From contig JAGWRX010000194.1 in the NCBI GenBank assembly GCA_028876395.1, positions 1 through 61,286 on the forward strand: a stretch of 61,286 bases of DNA. Reading direction: 5' to 3'. Position 1 is the first letter of the stretch. Each line of letters begins with the position of its first letter. The notes beneath the pieces were generated by a model that saw nothing but the letters and a program-made list of their open reading frames with translations, was not told where the DNA came from and did not search any database. This document shows positions 53,481 to 60,300 of this stretch, in pieces. This DNA is from Acidobacteriota bacterium (GTDB lineage: Bacteria; Acidobacteriota; Terriglobia; Terriglobales; Acidobacteriaceae). Position numbers and translations under genes: made by a program.

Positions 53481-53678
53481 ATGGACGTGAACACGCTGGC
53501 ATACAAAATCGTGCAGCAGTCGATAGGCGAGCTGCCGATCAAAAAGAAACAGCCCGCTACCGCCCAAAGGGGCTTAAAGCGGGCTGCTGCGTTGACACCG
53601 GAGCGTCGTAAGGCTATTGCTGCAAAGGCTGCCGCTGCGCGGTGGGACTCCAGGACGGGGATGGATCAACAGAGGTAG
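53481..53678 (+). CDS. Small basic passenger protein of the IS1-like element
   Basis: 65 residues. The C-terminal part reads KRAAALTPERRKAIAAKAAAARW, closely like a motif (LTPERR..IA.KAA.ARW) seen in many small bacterial proteins of unknown function; the motif favours a real gene. It is rich in Lys, Arg and Ala and could bind nucleic acid. An intrinsic terminator for the opposite-strand gene lies inside this frame, which constrains its codons. It overlaps that gene tail to tail by 65 bp. No Shine-Dalgarno stands out before the ATG. Given here with longer motif split: LTPERRKAIAAK then AAAARW. Confidence 0.55.
   Translation: MDVNTLAYKIVQQSIGELPIKKKQPATAQRGLKRAAALTPERRKAIAAKAAAARWDSRTGMDQQR
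53540..53586 (-). terminator. Intrinsic terminator for the 147-aa passenger gene, inside the small ORF
   Basis: CAGCCCGCT (53550-53558) pairs with AGCGGGCTG (53578-53586), a perfect 9-bp stem with a second small stem GCCC/GGGC in the loop. On the minus strand it is followed by TTTCTTTTT (53549-53541). It lies just past the stop of the minus-strand gene. Confidence 0.75.
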
Positions 53679-54057
53679 AGCGAGGCTTGAGCCTCCATCC
53701 GTCCTCTAGTCGTTCCACAACACCATCCTTTTTCAGGTTCGCTAGTGTACTCTTTACCACCGCAGGAAAATCTTCGGCGCTGGTTTTTACTTGGCCATTC
53801 CTTAGTTCGATCTCGATGTCGCTAGTATCCATCGGATGCTGAGATAGAGACAGAAGGTGAATCACAGCCTCTTTTGGTCCCATGCCAGCATACTTCGGCG
53901 GATTGAACAGAGATGGTCCCGTGATTGGCTTCGGCGAAGCATCTTCCATTAACGCCAGTATCGCTGGCCGCGCAGCGCGAATCTTGGCGAGCTGGGCCTC
54001 CAACCGTGCCTCTTGAGATTCCATATCCCTCAAAACTGCTTCATAATGCTCTTTCAT
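53614..54057 (-). CDS. Unknown passenger protein with coiled coil and winged-helix-like region
   Basis: 147 residues. The first 40 are a predicted coiled coil (KEHYEAVLRDMESQEARLEA). A central block KEAVIHLLSLSQHPMDTSD, then FPAVVKSTLANLKKDGVVERL with a terminal basic strand, resembles a winged helix as in small regulators. I do not recognise the family. It has an excellent Shine-Dalgarno (GGAGGGG, 3 bases before ATG) and its own terminator, so it is probably expressed. It may regulate transposition or be a cargo regulator; this is inference. Confidence 0.75.
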   Translation of the reverse strand: MKEHYEAVLRDMESQEARLEAQLAKIRAARPAILALMEDASPKPITGPSLFNPPKYAGMGPKEAVIHLLSLSQHPMDTSDIEIELRNGQVKTSAEDFPAVVKSTLANLKKDGVVERLEDGWRLKPRSTSVDPSPSWSPTAQRQPLQQ

Positions 54058-54180
54058 CTTCCCCTCCTTTTTGGTATAGTGAGGGAGCCAGTGCCGCACT
54101 CCTAATGCGACACCGGCCCTTGAATCGCGCCTCCTCAACGGCGCTTACAGGGTATTTTCAGAACCATTGCTGACCCCCTT
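54058..54180. other. Gap upstream of the passenger gene
   Basis: Between the two divergent genes inside the element. It should hold the minus-strand promoter; a CACTATACC stretch just before the Shine-Dalgarno is a weak -10 candidate. Confidence 0.35.
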
Positions 54181-54268
54181 GGGGAAGTTTCCCCATCTAC
54201 CATCCAAATCCGGTAATCGAATACCAGCCTTCGGGTTGGTATTTTCAATTTTATAATTTAATTACCGG
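54181..54268 (+). promoter_or_regulatory. Stacked hairpins ahead of the transposase, including a UUCG-loop terminator
   Basis: Three structures are seen. GGGGAAGTTTCCCC (54181-54194) is a palindrome. CCGGTAAT (54210-54217) pairs with ATTACCGG (54261-54268). Inside the latter, a 10-bp stem with a UUCG tetraloop (54220-54243, one G-U pair) is followed by TTCAATTTTATAATTT, the form of an intrinsic terminator on the plus strand. Such barriers often protect IS transposase genes from outside transcription. Confidence 0.7.
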
Positions 54269-54302
54269 CGTGTCAAATTGCGAGAAAACGATATTATTCT
54301 TC

Positions 54303-54332
54303 TTGACTTGATTCCTCGTTATCAAGCATAAT
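54303..54332 (+). promoter_or_regulatory. Transposase promoter, likely leaderless
   Basis: TTGACT (54303-54308) and CATAAT (54327-54332) with an 18-bp spacer. The predicted start of transcription (about 54339) coincides with the transposase ATG at 54340, and there is no Shine-Dalgarno, so the mRNA is probably leaderless. Confidence 0.65.
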
Positions 54333-54339
54333 GTAAAGA

Positions 54340-55161
54340 ATGAATCGGTTGAGCACAGAAGAGCGGGTAAGAATCGTAGCGTCGCTCGTGGAAGGCAGCG
54401 GAATCAATGCCACATGCCGCATGACGGGCGTCTCTAAACCCACGGTGCTCAAGCTCCTTTCAGACCTTGGGCGGGCTTGTTATGCCTACCACGACGCGCA
54501 TGTACGTGGTCTTAAATCGAAGCGCGTCCAGTGCGATGAAATCTGGTCGTTTGTTGGCGCAAAGATGAAGAACGCCAGCGAAGGTAAAGTAGCGCAGGGA
54601 TGGGGTGATTGCTGGACATGGACCGCCTTGGATGCCGACACGAAGTTGATGGTCTCTTACCTCGTCGGCCAGCGCGGAGCGTACTGGGCGAAGCAATTTA
54701 TGGAGGATGTAGCATTGCGGGTCAACAGCCGCGTACAGATCACCACAGACGGCCACAGAGCCTATGTAGAGGCCGTCGAGGGCGCGTTCGGCATGGATGT
54801 TGACTATGCAATGCTGATAAAGCTGTACGGCAATCCTACGAATCCCGATTCCCGCTACAGCCCCGGTGAAGTGATCGGAACCGAAACCGTCATGGTGACC
54901 GGCAATCCCGATCCGAAGCACATCAACACATCGTATGTGGAGCGCCAGAACCTGACCATGCGAATGTCGATTCGGAGATTCACCAGGCTCACCAACGGAC
55001 ACTCGAAGAAACTGGCAAACCATGAAGCCGCAATTGCGCTGCACTACATGCACTACAACTTCTGCCGGATTCACGCTTCGCTGCGCGTCACACCAGCGAT
55101 GGAAGCCGGGATCAGCGACCACGTTTGGTCAATCGAAGAACTGGTTGGGCTGCTAGATTAG
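54340..55161 (+). CDS. IS1-family-like DDE transposase
   Basis: 273 residues in one uninterrupted frame. An N-terminal helix-turn-helix (about 1-45, TGVSKPTVLKLLSDLG) precedes a DDE catalytic core: Asp66 in CDEIWSF, Asp137 in TTDGHRAYV and Glu201 in SYVERQNL. The spacing and sequence match single-ORF members of the IS1 family, which have no frameshifting step. The stop is 2 bp before the right inverted repeat. No internal stop or frameshift is present, so the enzyme is probably intact. Confidence 0.9.
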   Translation: MNRLSTEERVRIVASLVEGSGINATCRMTGVSKPTVLKLLSDLGRACYAYHDAHVRGLKSKRVQCDEIWSFVGAKMKNASEGKVAQGWGDCWTWTALDADTKLMVSYLVGQRGAYWAKQFMEDVALRVNSRVQITTDGHRAYVEAVEGAFGMDVDYAMLIKLYGNPTNPDSRYSPGEVIGTETVMVTGNPDPKHINTSYVERQNLTMRMSIRRFTRLTNGHSKKLANHEAAIALHYMHYNFCRIHASLRVTPAMEAGISDHVWSIEELVGLLD

Positions 55162-55163
55162 GC

Positions 55164-55180
55164 CAAACTTGACCAGTACC
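55164..55180 (-). repeat. Right terminal inverted repeat (IRR)
   Basis: CAAACTTGACCAGTACC is the exact reverse complement of IRL. TTGACC within it (55169-55174) could act as an outward -35 element. Confidence 0.95.
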
Positions 55181-55196
55181 CGATAACTCATACATT
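55169..55196 (+). promoter_or_regulatory. Possible hybrid promoter at the IS right end
   Basis: TTGACC in the right inverted repeat and TACATT at 55191-55196 in the flank are 16 bp apart. The pair points at the downstream sugar-binding gene. It is weak on the -10 side (4 of 6 matches). Confidence 0.35.
55181..55188 (+). repeat. Right target-site duplication
   Basis: CGATAACT, identical to 53407-53414. Confidence 0.93.
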
Positions 55197-55200
55197 GGAC

Positions 55201-55313
55201 AAGCCCGGTCATTCGGGAGTACCATCCTGCCGGACTTTTTGAAGGGGCGCAAGCCTGGGCCAAAGCCTCGGTGAGCCCCGAAAACTTTTCACATCTGGAC
55301 CGGGGAGGAAAGC
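55201..55313 (+). promoter_or_regulatory. Structured leader of the sugar-binding protein gene
   Basis: AAGCCCGG (55201-55208) can pair with CCGGACTT (55230-55237, one mismatch), followed by a T-tract, like a terminator. Next, GCCCCG (55275-55280) can pair with GGGGC (55244-55248) or with CGGGG (55301-55305), the latter covering the Shine-Dalgarno GGGGAGG. Two mutually exclusive pairings are the pattern of a translational switch. It matches no riboswitch class I know. Confidence 0.4.
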
Positions 55314-56300
55314 ATGACAAGACTGAAGCAAATTGCGTTGGCCATGCTGGCGCTGGTGGTTGCGTTCACTGCGGGCTGTAACCGGCACTCGAACAAGGAG
55401 GTCTACTATCTGGTTTCGGTGAACAGGTCGCTGCCCTACTGGCAGACTGCCGAGAGCGGATTCAACAAGGCGGCCGCACAGTACAAAGTGTCAGCAAGGG
55501 TTGTGGGGCCGGCCAACTACGATCCGCAGGCCGAGCTTGCGGAGCTGCAAAAGGCCGTGGCTGCCAAGCCGGCGGGCATCCTGATCTCCGTTTCCGATGT
55601 CGCCGTGGTCCAGCCGGAGATCGACGCGGCGGTGGAGGCAGGAATTCCGGTCATCACCATGGACTCGGATGCCGCCGGAAGCCGCAGGCTTTATTTCATC
55701 GGCACGAACAACCTGGAAGCAGGGCGGCTGGGTGGACGGCGTCTGGTTGAGAAACTGGGCGGCAAAGGCAATGTGGTCTTCTTTACGCTTGCAGGCCAGC
55801 CAAACACGGATGAGCGGATCAAGGGCTTCAAAGACGTCCTGAGCTCCCGTCCCGAAATCAAGATTGTAGACGTGGTGGACATCAAGAGCGACGCGCGCAC
55901 CGCTTTCGACAAGGCACAGGAATTCCTGGCCCTGACCGGCCCGAAGAAAATCGATGGGTTCGTATGCGTTGAATCGGCGGGCGGAAAACCCGTTTCCGAT
56001 GCGATCAAACGAGCCAACGTTACCGACCGCGTATTGATTGCCTGGGATGCGAACGAGGACACGCTGCAGGGGATCAAGGCCGGAACCATCGACTCGACGA
56101 TTGCGCAGAAGCCCTACACGATGGGCTATTTCGGGCTGAAGTCCCTGGATGAGATATTCCACGCTCCGCCCAGCCAGTTGGGCAAGGACTTCAGCGCCGA
56201 CTTCTTCTCGCCCTACCCGGTGTTTGTGGATACCGGCACTACGCTGGTGGACAAGGACAACGTGGATCTCTATACGGCCGCAGAGGCGGGCAGCAAATAG
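55314..56300 (+). CDS. Sugar-type ABC transporter substrate-binding lipoprotein (orphan)
   Basis: 328 residues. The N-terminus ends in a lipobox (VAFTAGC), so the protein is a lipoprotein. The fold is the RbsB-like periplasmic binding protein (PF13407 type): YYLVSVNRSLPYWQTAESGF, then LQKAVAAKPAGILISVSD, GIPVITMDSDA and DRVLIAWDANEDTLQGIKAG. It should bind a sugar. Permease and ATPase genes normally adjoin such genes, and none is seen here, so either it serves a transporter elsewhere or acts as a sensor. The IS1-like element lies 130 bp upstream. GGGGAGG precedes the ATG. Confidence 0.9.
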   Translation: MTRLKQIALAMLALVVAFTAGCNRHSNKEVYYLVSVNRSLPYWQTAESGFNKAAAQYKVSARVVGPANYDPQAELAELQKAVAAKPAGILISVSDVAVVQPEIDAAVEAGIPVITMDSDAAGSRRLYFIGTNNLEAGRLGGRRLVEKLGGKGNVVFFTLAGQPNTDERIKGFKDVLSSRPEIKIVDVVDIKSDARTAFDKAQEFLALTGPKKIDGFVCVESAGGKPVSDAIKRANVTDRVLIAWDANEDTLQGIKAGTIDSTIAQKPYTMGYFGLKSLDEIFHAPPSQLGKDFSADFFSPYPVFVDTGTTLVDKDNVDLYTAAEAGSK

Positions 56301-56353
56301 GAGACAGTCTTGCGGTGCGGCGCGCCCCCCGGGTTCGCCGCACCGCATGTCTC
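56301..56353 (+). terminator. Strong hairpin after the sugar-binding gene
   Basis: GCGGTGCGGCG (56312-56322) pairs perfectly with CGCCGCACCGC (56336-56346), and GAGACA (56301-56306) with TGTCTC (56348-56353) outside. No T-tract follows, so it may be Rho-dependent or stabilise the 3' end. Confidence 0.6.
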
Positions 56354-56749
56354 ATATCGTGGACAGGCCCGGAACGGACCGGGCGGGCGAGTCTTGATCA
56401 TGGATTGCATCGAGTTATGTTCGGCCGCAGCAGCGGTAAATTGGATTACTAAATGCGGTTAGCTTAGATAAAGTCCACATTGAAAATCGTTCTCGCCTGA
56501 ACAGATTGGAAGCGTCTGAGCGAGTTAAATGACATCGCTGTCATCTACGCGCAATATGCCTGTAATCAAGCAGTTATTTATTTCGTCCATGCTTGACAAG
56601 CAACTTGAAGCAGCGCACGATAACTAAGTCTCGGTAAGTGTGCTCAAGCCTCGAAGCCGCATTTAAGATCCATTAGTTTTTCAAGCAGAAGGCATCTTCA
56701 AGCGGGTTCTTTAGACCAAGAGTATCCAGCGCTGTACGGGGGGTAGGAG
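56354..56749. other. Gene-free stretch
   Basis: About 400 bases with lower GC than the surroundings. No open frame resembling a protein, no tRNA. A CTAA-N6-TTAG pair (56449-56462) is present but has a wider spacer than the candidate BlaI sites. It may include decayed coding sequence. Confidence 0.45.
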
Positions 56750-57091
56750 ATGTTGGTTAGAACGCAATGCAAGGGACGTGAAGTGACCGGCCTGCAGGTC
56801 GGTGCGAAGAACGTGCGGCGCTACTTCCCGAAACACGTGGATGCCATCGAACTGCAACTGGATCATCTTTATATTCAGTGCGATTTGACACCTGAATTCT
56901 GGGAGGGGCAGGCGGAAATCAATGATCCGAGGCTGTGCGAGTGGCTGGATTTCAAAGTATTTCGTAGGAAGCCGGGCCGGACGCCTATTCCCCTGGCGAT
57001 GATTCCGTCAGGAAAGAACTCTTTCCGCTTGCGGCCTGCCACCGAGCATGGACATTCGAGGCTCCGTCCCGCAGCGGTTTCCGCTGCCTGA
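56750..57091 (+). CDS. Small hypothetical protein
   Basis: 113 residues. It begins [20 protein letters not shown] and has a compact, mixed composition ([19 protein letters not shown]) with a Lys/Arg-rich C-terminal end. No signal peptide, membrane helix or known motif is visible. A GGGGGGTAGGAG purine run abuts the ATG. Codon use is similar to neighbours but the C-terminal 25 residues are of low complexity. I am not sure it is translated. Confidence 0.45.
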   Translation: MLVRTQCKGREVTGLQVGAKNVRRYFPKHVDAIELQLDHLYIQCDLTPEFWEGQAEINDPRLCEWLDFKVFRRKPGRTPIPLAMIPSGKNSFRLRPATEHGHSRLRPAAVSAA

Positions 57092-57331
57092 GGATGGGCA
57101 GCAGACTAAGGCGCTGTACTGCCGTGCGTGTATAAACCAGCGATTGATCCTTTGCCATGCACTTTGACGCGCTCCTCCGGTACGCGGGAACGCGCCGGGG
57201 GGGGGTAACCTCAGTAAGCGATGCGGCTAACCCTTCCATCTGATTCGCGGGGCTCGGCGGCGTGACTACCGCGAAGGCCTACTTTTTACCGTTTGCATCC
57301 GTCGAAACCGGAGATGAAAGAGAGTTCCCCC

Positions 57332-57799
57332 ATGAAGAAGTCCCTGGAGATAACGGCCGTCGAGGCGCTCAAGGAATTACTCCAGCAAGTTTCCGCCATT
57401 AAGCTCCGGGACATCAAATTCATGTCGCCGGATTCGGCTGGCGAAAGCGATATCCTGGTGCATATTGACGTGTACGGCCATAGCCACCTGCTCGTCTGCA
57501 AGGTTAAGTCCAGCGGAGATTTGCGTCCCGTCAGGTCAGCTCTGAGCAAGCTGAAAGAATATGCCGGTCATGTCGCGGGAGAAATCACGCCGATCCTGAT
57601 TGCACCCCAGCTTTCCCCAGAAGCGCAGGCGCTTTGCAGGGAGAGCAGCGCGGGCTTTCTCGATCTGCAAGGCAATGCTCGCATCATTCTGGACGAGGTG
57701 TTCTTTGCCAAGCGTTCGTTGCCGCAGCGCAAGCCGCCCGCATCCGAAACGTCCCCTTTGACAGGCGGCGAGTCAAAGCCTTTTGCGGAAGTTGCCTGA
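57332..57799 (+). CDS. Hypothetical protein resembling a PD-(D/E)XK-like domain of AbiEi-associated proteins
   Basis: 155 residues. It has an N-terminal helix (ITAVEALKELLQQVSAIKL), a strand pair SDILVHIDVYGHSHLLVCKVK, and the motif LSPEAQALCRESSAGFLDLQ then GNARIILDEVFFAKR. This resembles the nuclease-like N-terminal half of AbiEi-type antitoxin or DUF proteins where it is followed by a winged helix; here no such C-terminal half follows, only a Pro/Ser-rich tail. It could be a free-standing variant or a truncated gene. ATG 57332 follows GAGAG; 57314 is also possible. Confidence 0.5.
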   Translation: MKKSLEITAVEALKELLQQVSAIKLRDIKFMSPDSAGESDILVHIDVYGHSHLLVCKVKSSGDLRPVRSALSKLKEYAGHVAGEITPILIAPQLSPEAQALCRESSAGFLDLQGNARIILDEVFFAKRSLPQRKPPASETSPLTGGESKPFAEVA

Positions 57800-57840
57800 G
57801 GCACATCCGCGGATTCTTCAGCCCTCCCCCGGGTGGTGAG

Positions 57841-57888
57841 ACAACAACGGCGGCCGCTCCCCATGGACCGGACCGCCGTTGTTGTTTT
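57841..57888 (+). terminator. Intrinsic terminator after the PD-(D/E)XK-like gene
   Basis: ACAACAACGGCGG (57841-57853) pairs with CCGCCGTTGTTGT (57873-57885), a perfect 13-bp stem, followed by TTT. It lies between convergent genes. Confidence 0.85.
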
Positions 57889-57916
57889 CAGCTGAAATCT
57901 TGAAGGGCCGTGTGAC

Positions 57917-60097
57917 TTATTCCGGCTTCGCCGGGCCGGCAATGCTATCTTCCTTGGCCAGTTTCACCCGGGCGCTTTCCAGCTTGTGCTGCACCTTGGC
58001 AACTTCAGACGGCTCCACATCCGCCGCGGCTGATTTGGAGAACTCCACGAGGGAGAGCTCCCACTGAGCGGCGGCCAGACGGATGCGGCCTGTCTTTTCG
58101 TAGAGATCACCCAGGTGGTCGTGGACCGTGGGGTCGGTCTGGTCGCGCTCGACGGCCTGGCGCAGATTCTCTTCGGCCAGTTCATACTGGCCCAGCTTGA
58201 AGTAGACCCATCCCAGCGAATCAAGGTAGGCGCCATTCATCGGATCCTGCTCCACCGCCTTGCGAATCATCTTGAGCGCCTCAGGCAGCTTGGAACCTTT
58301 GTCGGCCAGCATGAAACCGAGGTAGTTGAGCACCATGGCGTTGGAGGAGTCCAGATCCAGTGCCTGGCGGAAGAACTGCTCAGCCGGTTCGAGGTGCTTC
58401 TGGCGCTCGGCCAGCGCGCCGCGGAGAAAGAGCAGATAAACGCGGTCTTCCTTCTTGCTGGTGGTCAGCGCTTCCGCCTTGTTCAGGTCTTCTTCCGCAT
58501 CTTTCCAGCGGCGCAGGCGGGTGTCCATCTGGGCCAGAGTCAGCCAGACGATGCGGTCCTTGTCGGTGTTATCGAGCAGGCTCTTTGCCAGAGCCAGACC
58601 CTCGTCGGCTTGTCCCTGGTCGGCTAGTTCGCCGGCCAGCATCAGCTTCAGGTCGCGGTCCTTCGGGTTGGCCGCGACCGCCTTGCGAGAGACCTCGACG
58701 GCTTTGTCGAACATCCTGGCGTCGCGATAGGTGTCCACCTGACCCTGGTAGCCGCGCCGGGCCTGGTCGCCGCCCAGGTCAATCATCTTCTGGTAGGTGG
58801 CGACGGCCTGATCGGTCTTGTTCTGTTCGTGGTAGACCGCGCCAAGGCGCTCAAGAAAGATGCCGCGGTTGTTCTTCTCCTCCGCGGTGTATGCGCCGTT
58901 GGCGTGCGAGGTCAGTTCCACCATGTGCTCGTATGTCTGGGCGGCTTCGTCGTAGCGGCCCAGCACGTCGAGCAGCAGGCCCTGGTTGTAGCCGGCCTCA
59001 AGAGAGTCTGGATCCTTCTTGACAGCCTTGCGGATGGTGGCCAGCGCGTCCTCATACTTGCCCTGGCGGCGCTGAATCTCGCTGATGCGAATGAGCGTAT
59101 TCACATCGTCGGGATTGGCCTGCGCGAGGTTGCGGTATACCTTGAGGGCTTCGTCGAGCTGTCCATCGCTCAGCAGAGCCTGGGCCAGCGCGTTCATGGT
59201 GTGCACGTCGCCCGGCTCGCTGTCGGCTGCACGTTTGTAGGCGGCGATGGCGTCCTTGGGCCGCTTCAACTGGTCGTAGGCCGCTCCAAGGGCAAATTCC
59301 ATTTTGCTGGTGCGGTCAGACACCGGCACTGCCTCGATGACTTTGGCCGCATGCTCAATGTCGCCGCTCTCGGCATAAAGGCGAGCCAGATTGAGCACGA
59401 CATCTTCCGAATCCGGGTCAAGATCCTGCGCAATTTTGAACTGCTCTTCGGCCTTCCCGGGCTCGTGCTTGACGGTGTAGAGCTGTCCCAGAACCATGCG
59501 CTCGTCAACGTCCTTCGGCTCCAGAGAGACGATCTTTTCAAATTCCGCGATGGCCATGTCAAGCACGTTGCCGCTGGGCGAGGCGGAGGAGACAGCGTTT
59601 TGCGCTTCCCCCAGCTGGCGCAGATAGATGCGTCCCAGCATCTTGTGCGCGTCGATGTCGTCGGGAGAGGTCTTGAGCAGCCCTCGTGCCGTGGCTTCCG
59701 CCTCGCGCACCCGGCCGGTGCGGAAGTAGAGATCGGCGAGGGAGTTGTTCAGCTCCGCGGAGCCGGGATCGGCATTGAGGGCGGCCTTCAACTCTTCGAT
59801 GGCGTGCCCCACGTACTCCGGCCGACCGGTGCTGATGGCTTGATCCTCATAAATGCCGGCCATGGCCACATGAAAATAGGCCTTTGCGCGATCCGCCTGT
59901 TGCGGTGTGGCCTCTGCGGAGCTGCCCGCGGCCGGTTTGGCCGGGGCGGGCAAAACCTTGCCGCTGGAGGCTGCCGTCGCGGGAGCGCTTTGTGCGCGTG
60001 CGTGCAAAGCCGGCGCCACAAAAAAAGCTGCGGCGGCACATGAGAGCCAGATTGGCGGCAAAAAGTTCTTTATTCTCTTCATCCTTGGGGATTCCAT
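57917..60097 (-). CDS. Large exported TPR protein
   Basis: 726 residues. A signal peptide (IWLSCAAAAFFVAPALHARAQ) and a Pro/Ala/Thr linker (about 37-65) lead into about fifteen tetratricopeptide repeats through to the C-terminus; clear units include NSLADLYFRTGRVREAE, YDQLKRPKDAIAAYKRA and YLDSLGWVYFKLGQYELAE. No enzymatic domain is seen. It is probably a periplasmic scaffold. ATG 60097 is used; ATG 60082 is also possible and gives the same signal. It is a monocistronic gene between a terminator and a FUSC gene. Confidence 0.85.
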   Translation of the reverse strand: MESPRMKRIKNFLPPIWLSCAAAAFFVAPALHARAQSAPATAASSGKVLPAPAKPAAGSSAEATPQQADRAKAYFHVAMAGIYEDQAISTGRPEYVGHAIEELKAALNADPGSAELNNSLADLYFRTGRVREAEATARGLLKTSPDDIDAHKMLGRIYLRQLGEAQNAVSSASPSGNVLDMAIAEFEKIVSLEPKDVDERMVLGQLYTVKHEPGKAEEQFKIAQDLDPDSEDVVLNLARLYAESGDIEHAAKVIEAVPVSDRTSKMEFALGAAYDQLKRPKDAIAAYKRAADSEPGDVHTMNALAQALLSDGQLDEALKVYRNLAQANPDDVNTLIRISEIQRRQGKYEDALATIRKAVKKDPDSLEAGYNQGLLLDVLGRYDEAAQTYEHMVELTSHANGAYTAEEKNNRGIFLERLGAVYHEQNKTDQAVATYQKMIDLGGDQARRGYQGQVDTYRDARMFDKAVEVSRKAVAANPKDRDLKLMLAGELADQGQADEGLALAKSLLDNTDKDRIVWLTLAQMDTRLRRWKDAEEDLNKAEALTTSKKEDRVYLLFLRGALAERQKHLEPAEQFFRQALDLDSSNAMVLNYLGFMLADKGSKLPEALKMIRKAVEQDPMNGAYLDSLGWVYFKLGQYELAEENLRQAVERDQTDPTVHDHLGDLYEKTGRIRLAAAQWELSLVEFSKSAAADVEPSEVAKVQHKLESARVKLAKEDSIAGPAKPE

Positions 60098-60300
60098 GCC
60101 TTTCGGGCCGGGCGAAGCGTGATCGAACGAAAACCCGGAATACGGACAAGGTCACACGGGCAGATGGCCGGGCCGACCTACCTACTGTAAAGACGATTTT
60201 ACCTGTGATTTGTCGCGGTGGCACGGCAGATTGCCGCATTTTCGGGCTATCCAACGAGGAGCCAACACATTGGTGGGAGCCCGGAGGTGAGACCGATCTC

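Larger units (their letters stand above)
53415..55180. mobile_element. Complete IS1-like insertion element with two passenger genes (1766 bp)
   Basis: Both ends carry the same 17-bp inverted repeat, starting GGTACTGG, perfectly matched, flanked by 8-bp direct repeats CGATAACT. The ends start with GGT as in IS1. Inside are a DDE transposase (54340-55161), a 65-codon ORF (53481-53678) and a 147-codon ORF on the opposite strand (53614-54057). A classical IS1 is about 770 bp with no other genes, so this is an enlarged element. The perfect ends and repeats imply a recent or still active insertion. GC content is lower around 54170-54340 than in the neighbouring genes. Confidence 0.9.

Noticed and set aside
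56449-56462. CTAA-N6-TTAG as a third BlaI operator
   Set aside because: The spacer is 6 nt instead of 4 nt and the half-site is shorter. There is no suitable gene nearby.
57197-57205. Run of nine G residues as a phase-variable tract
   Set aside because: It lies about 100 bp from any start codon, and is not in a coding frame or between promoter hexamers that I can support.
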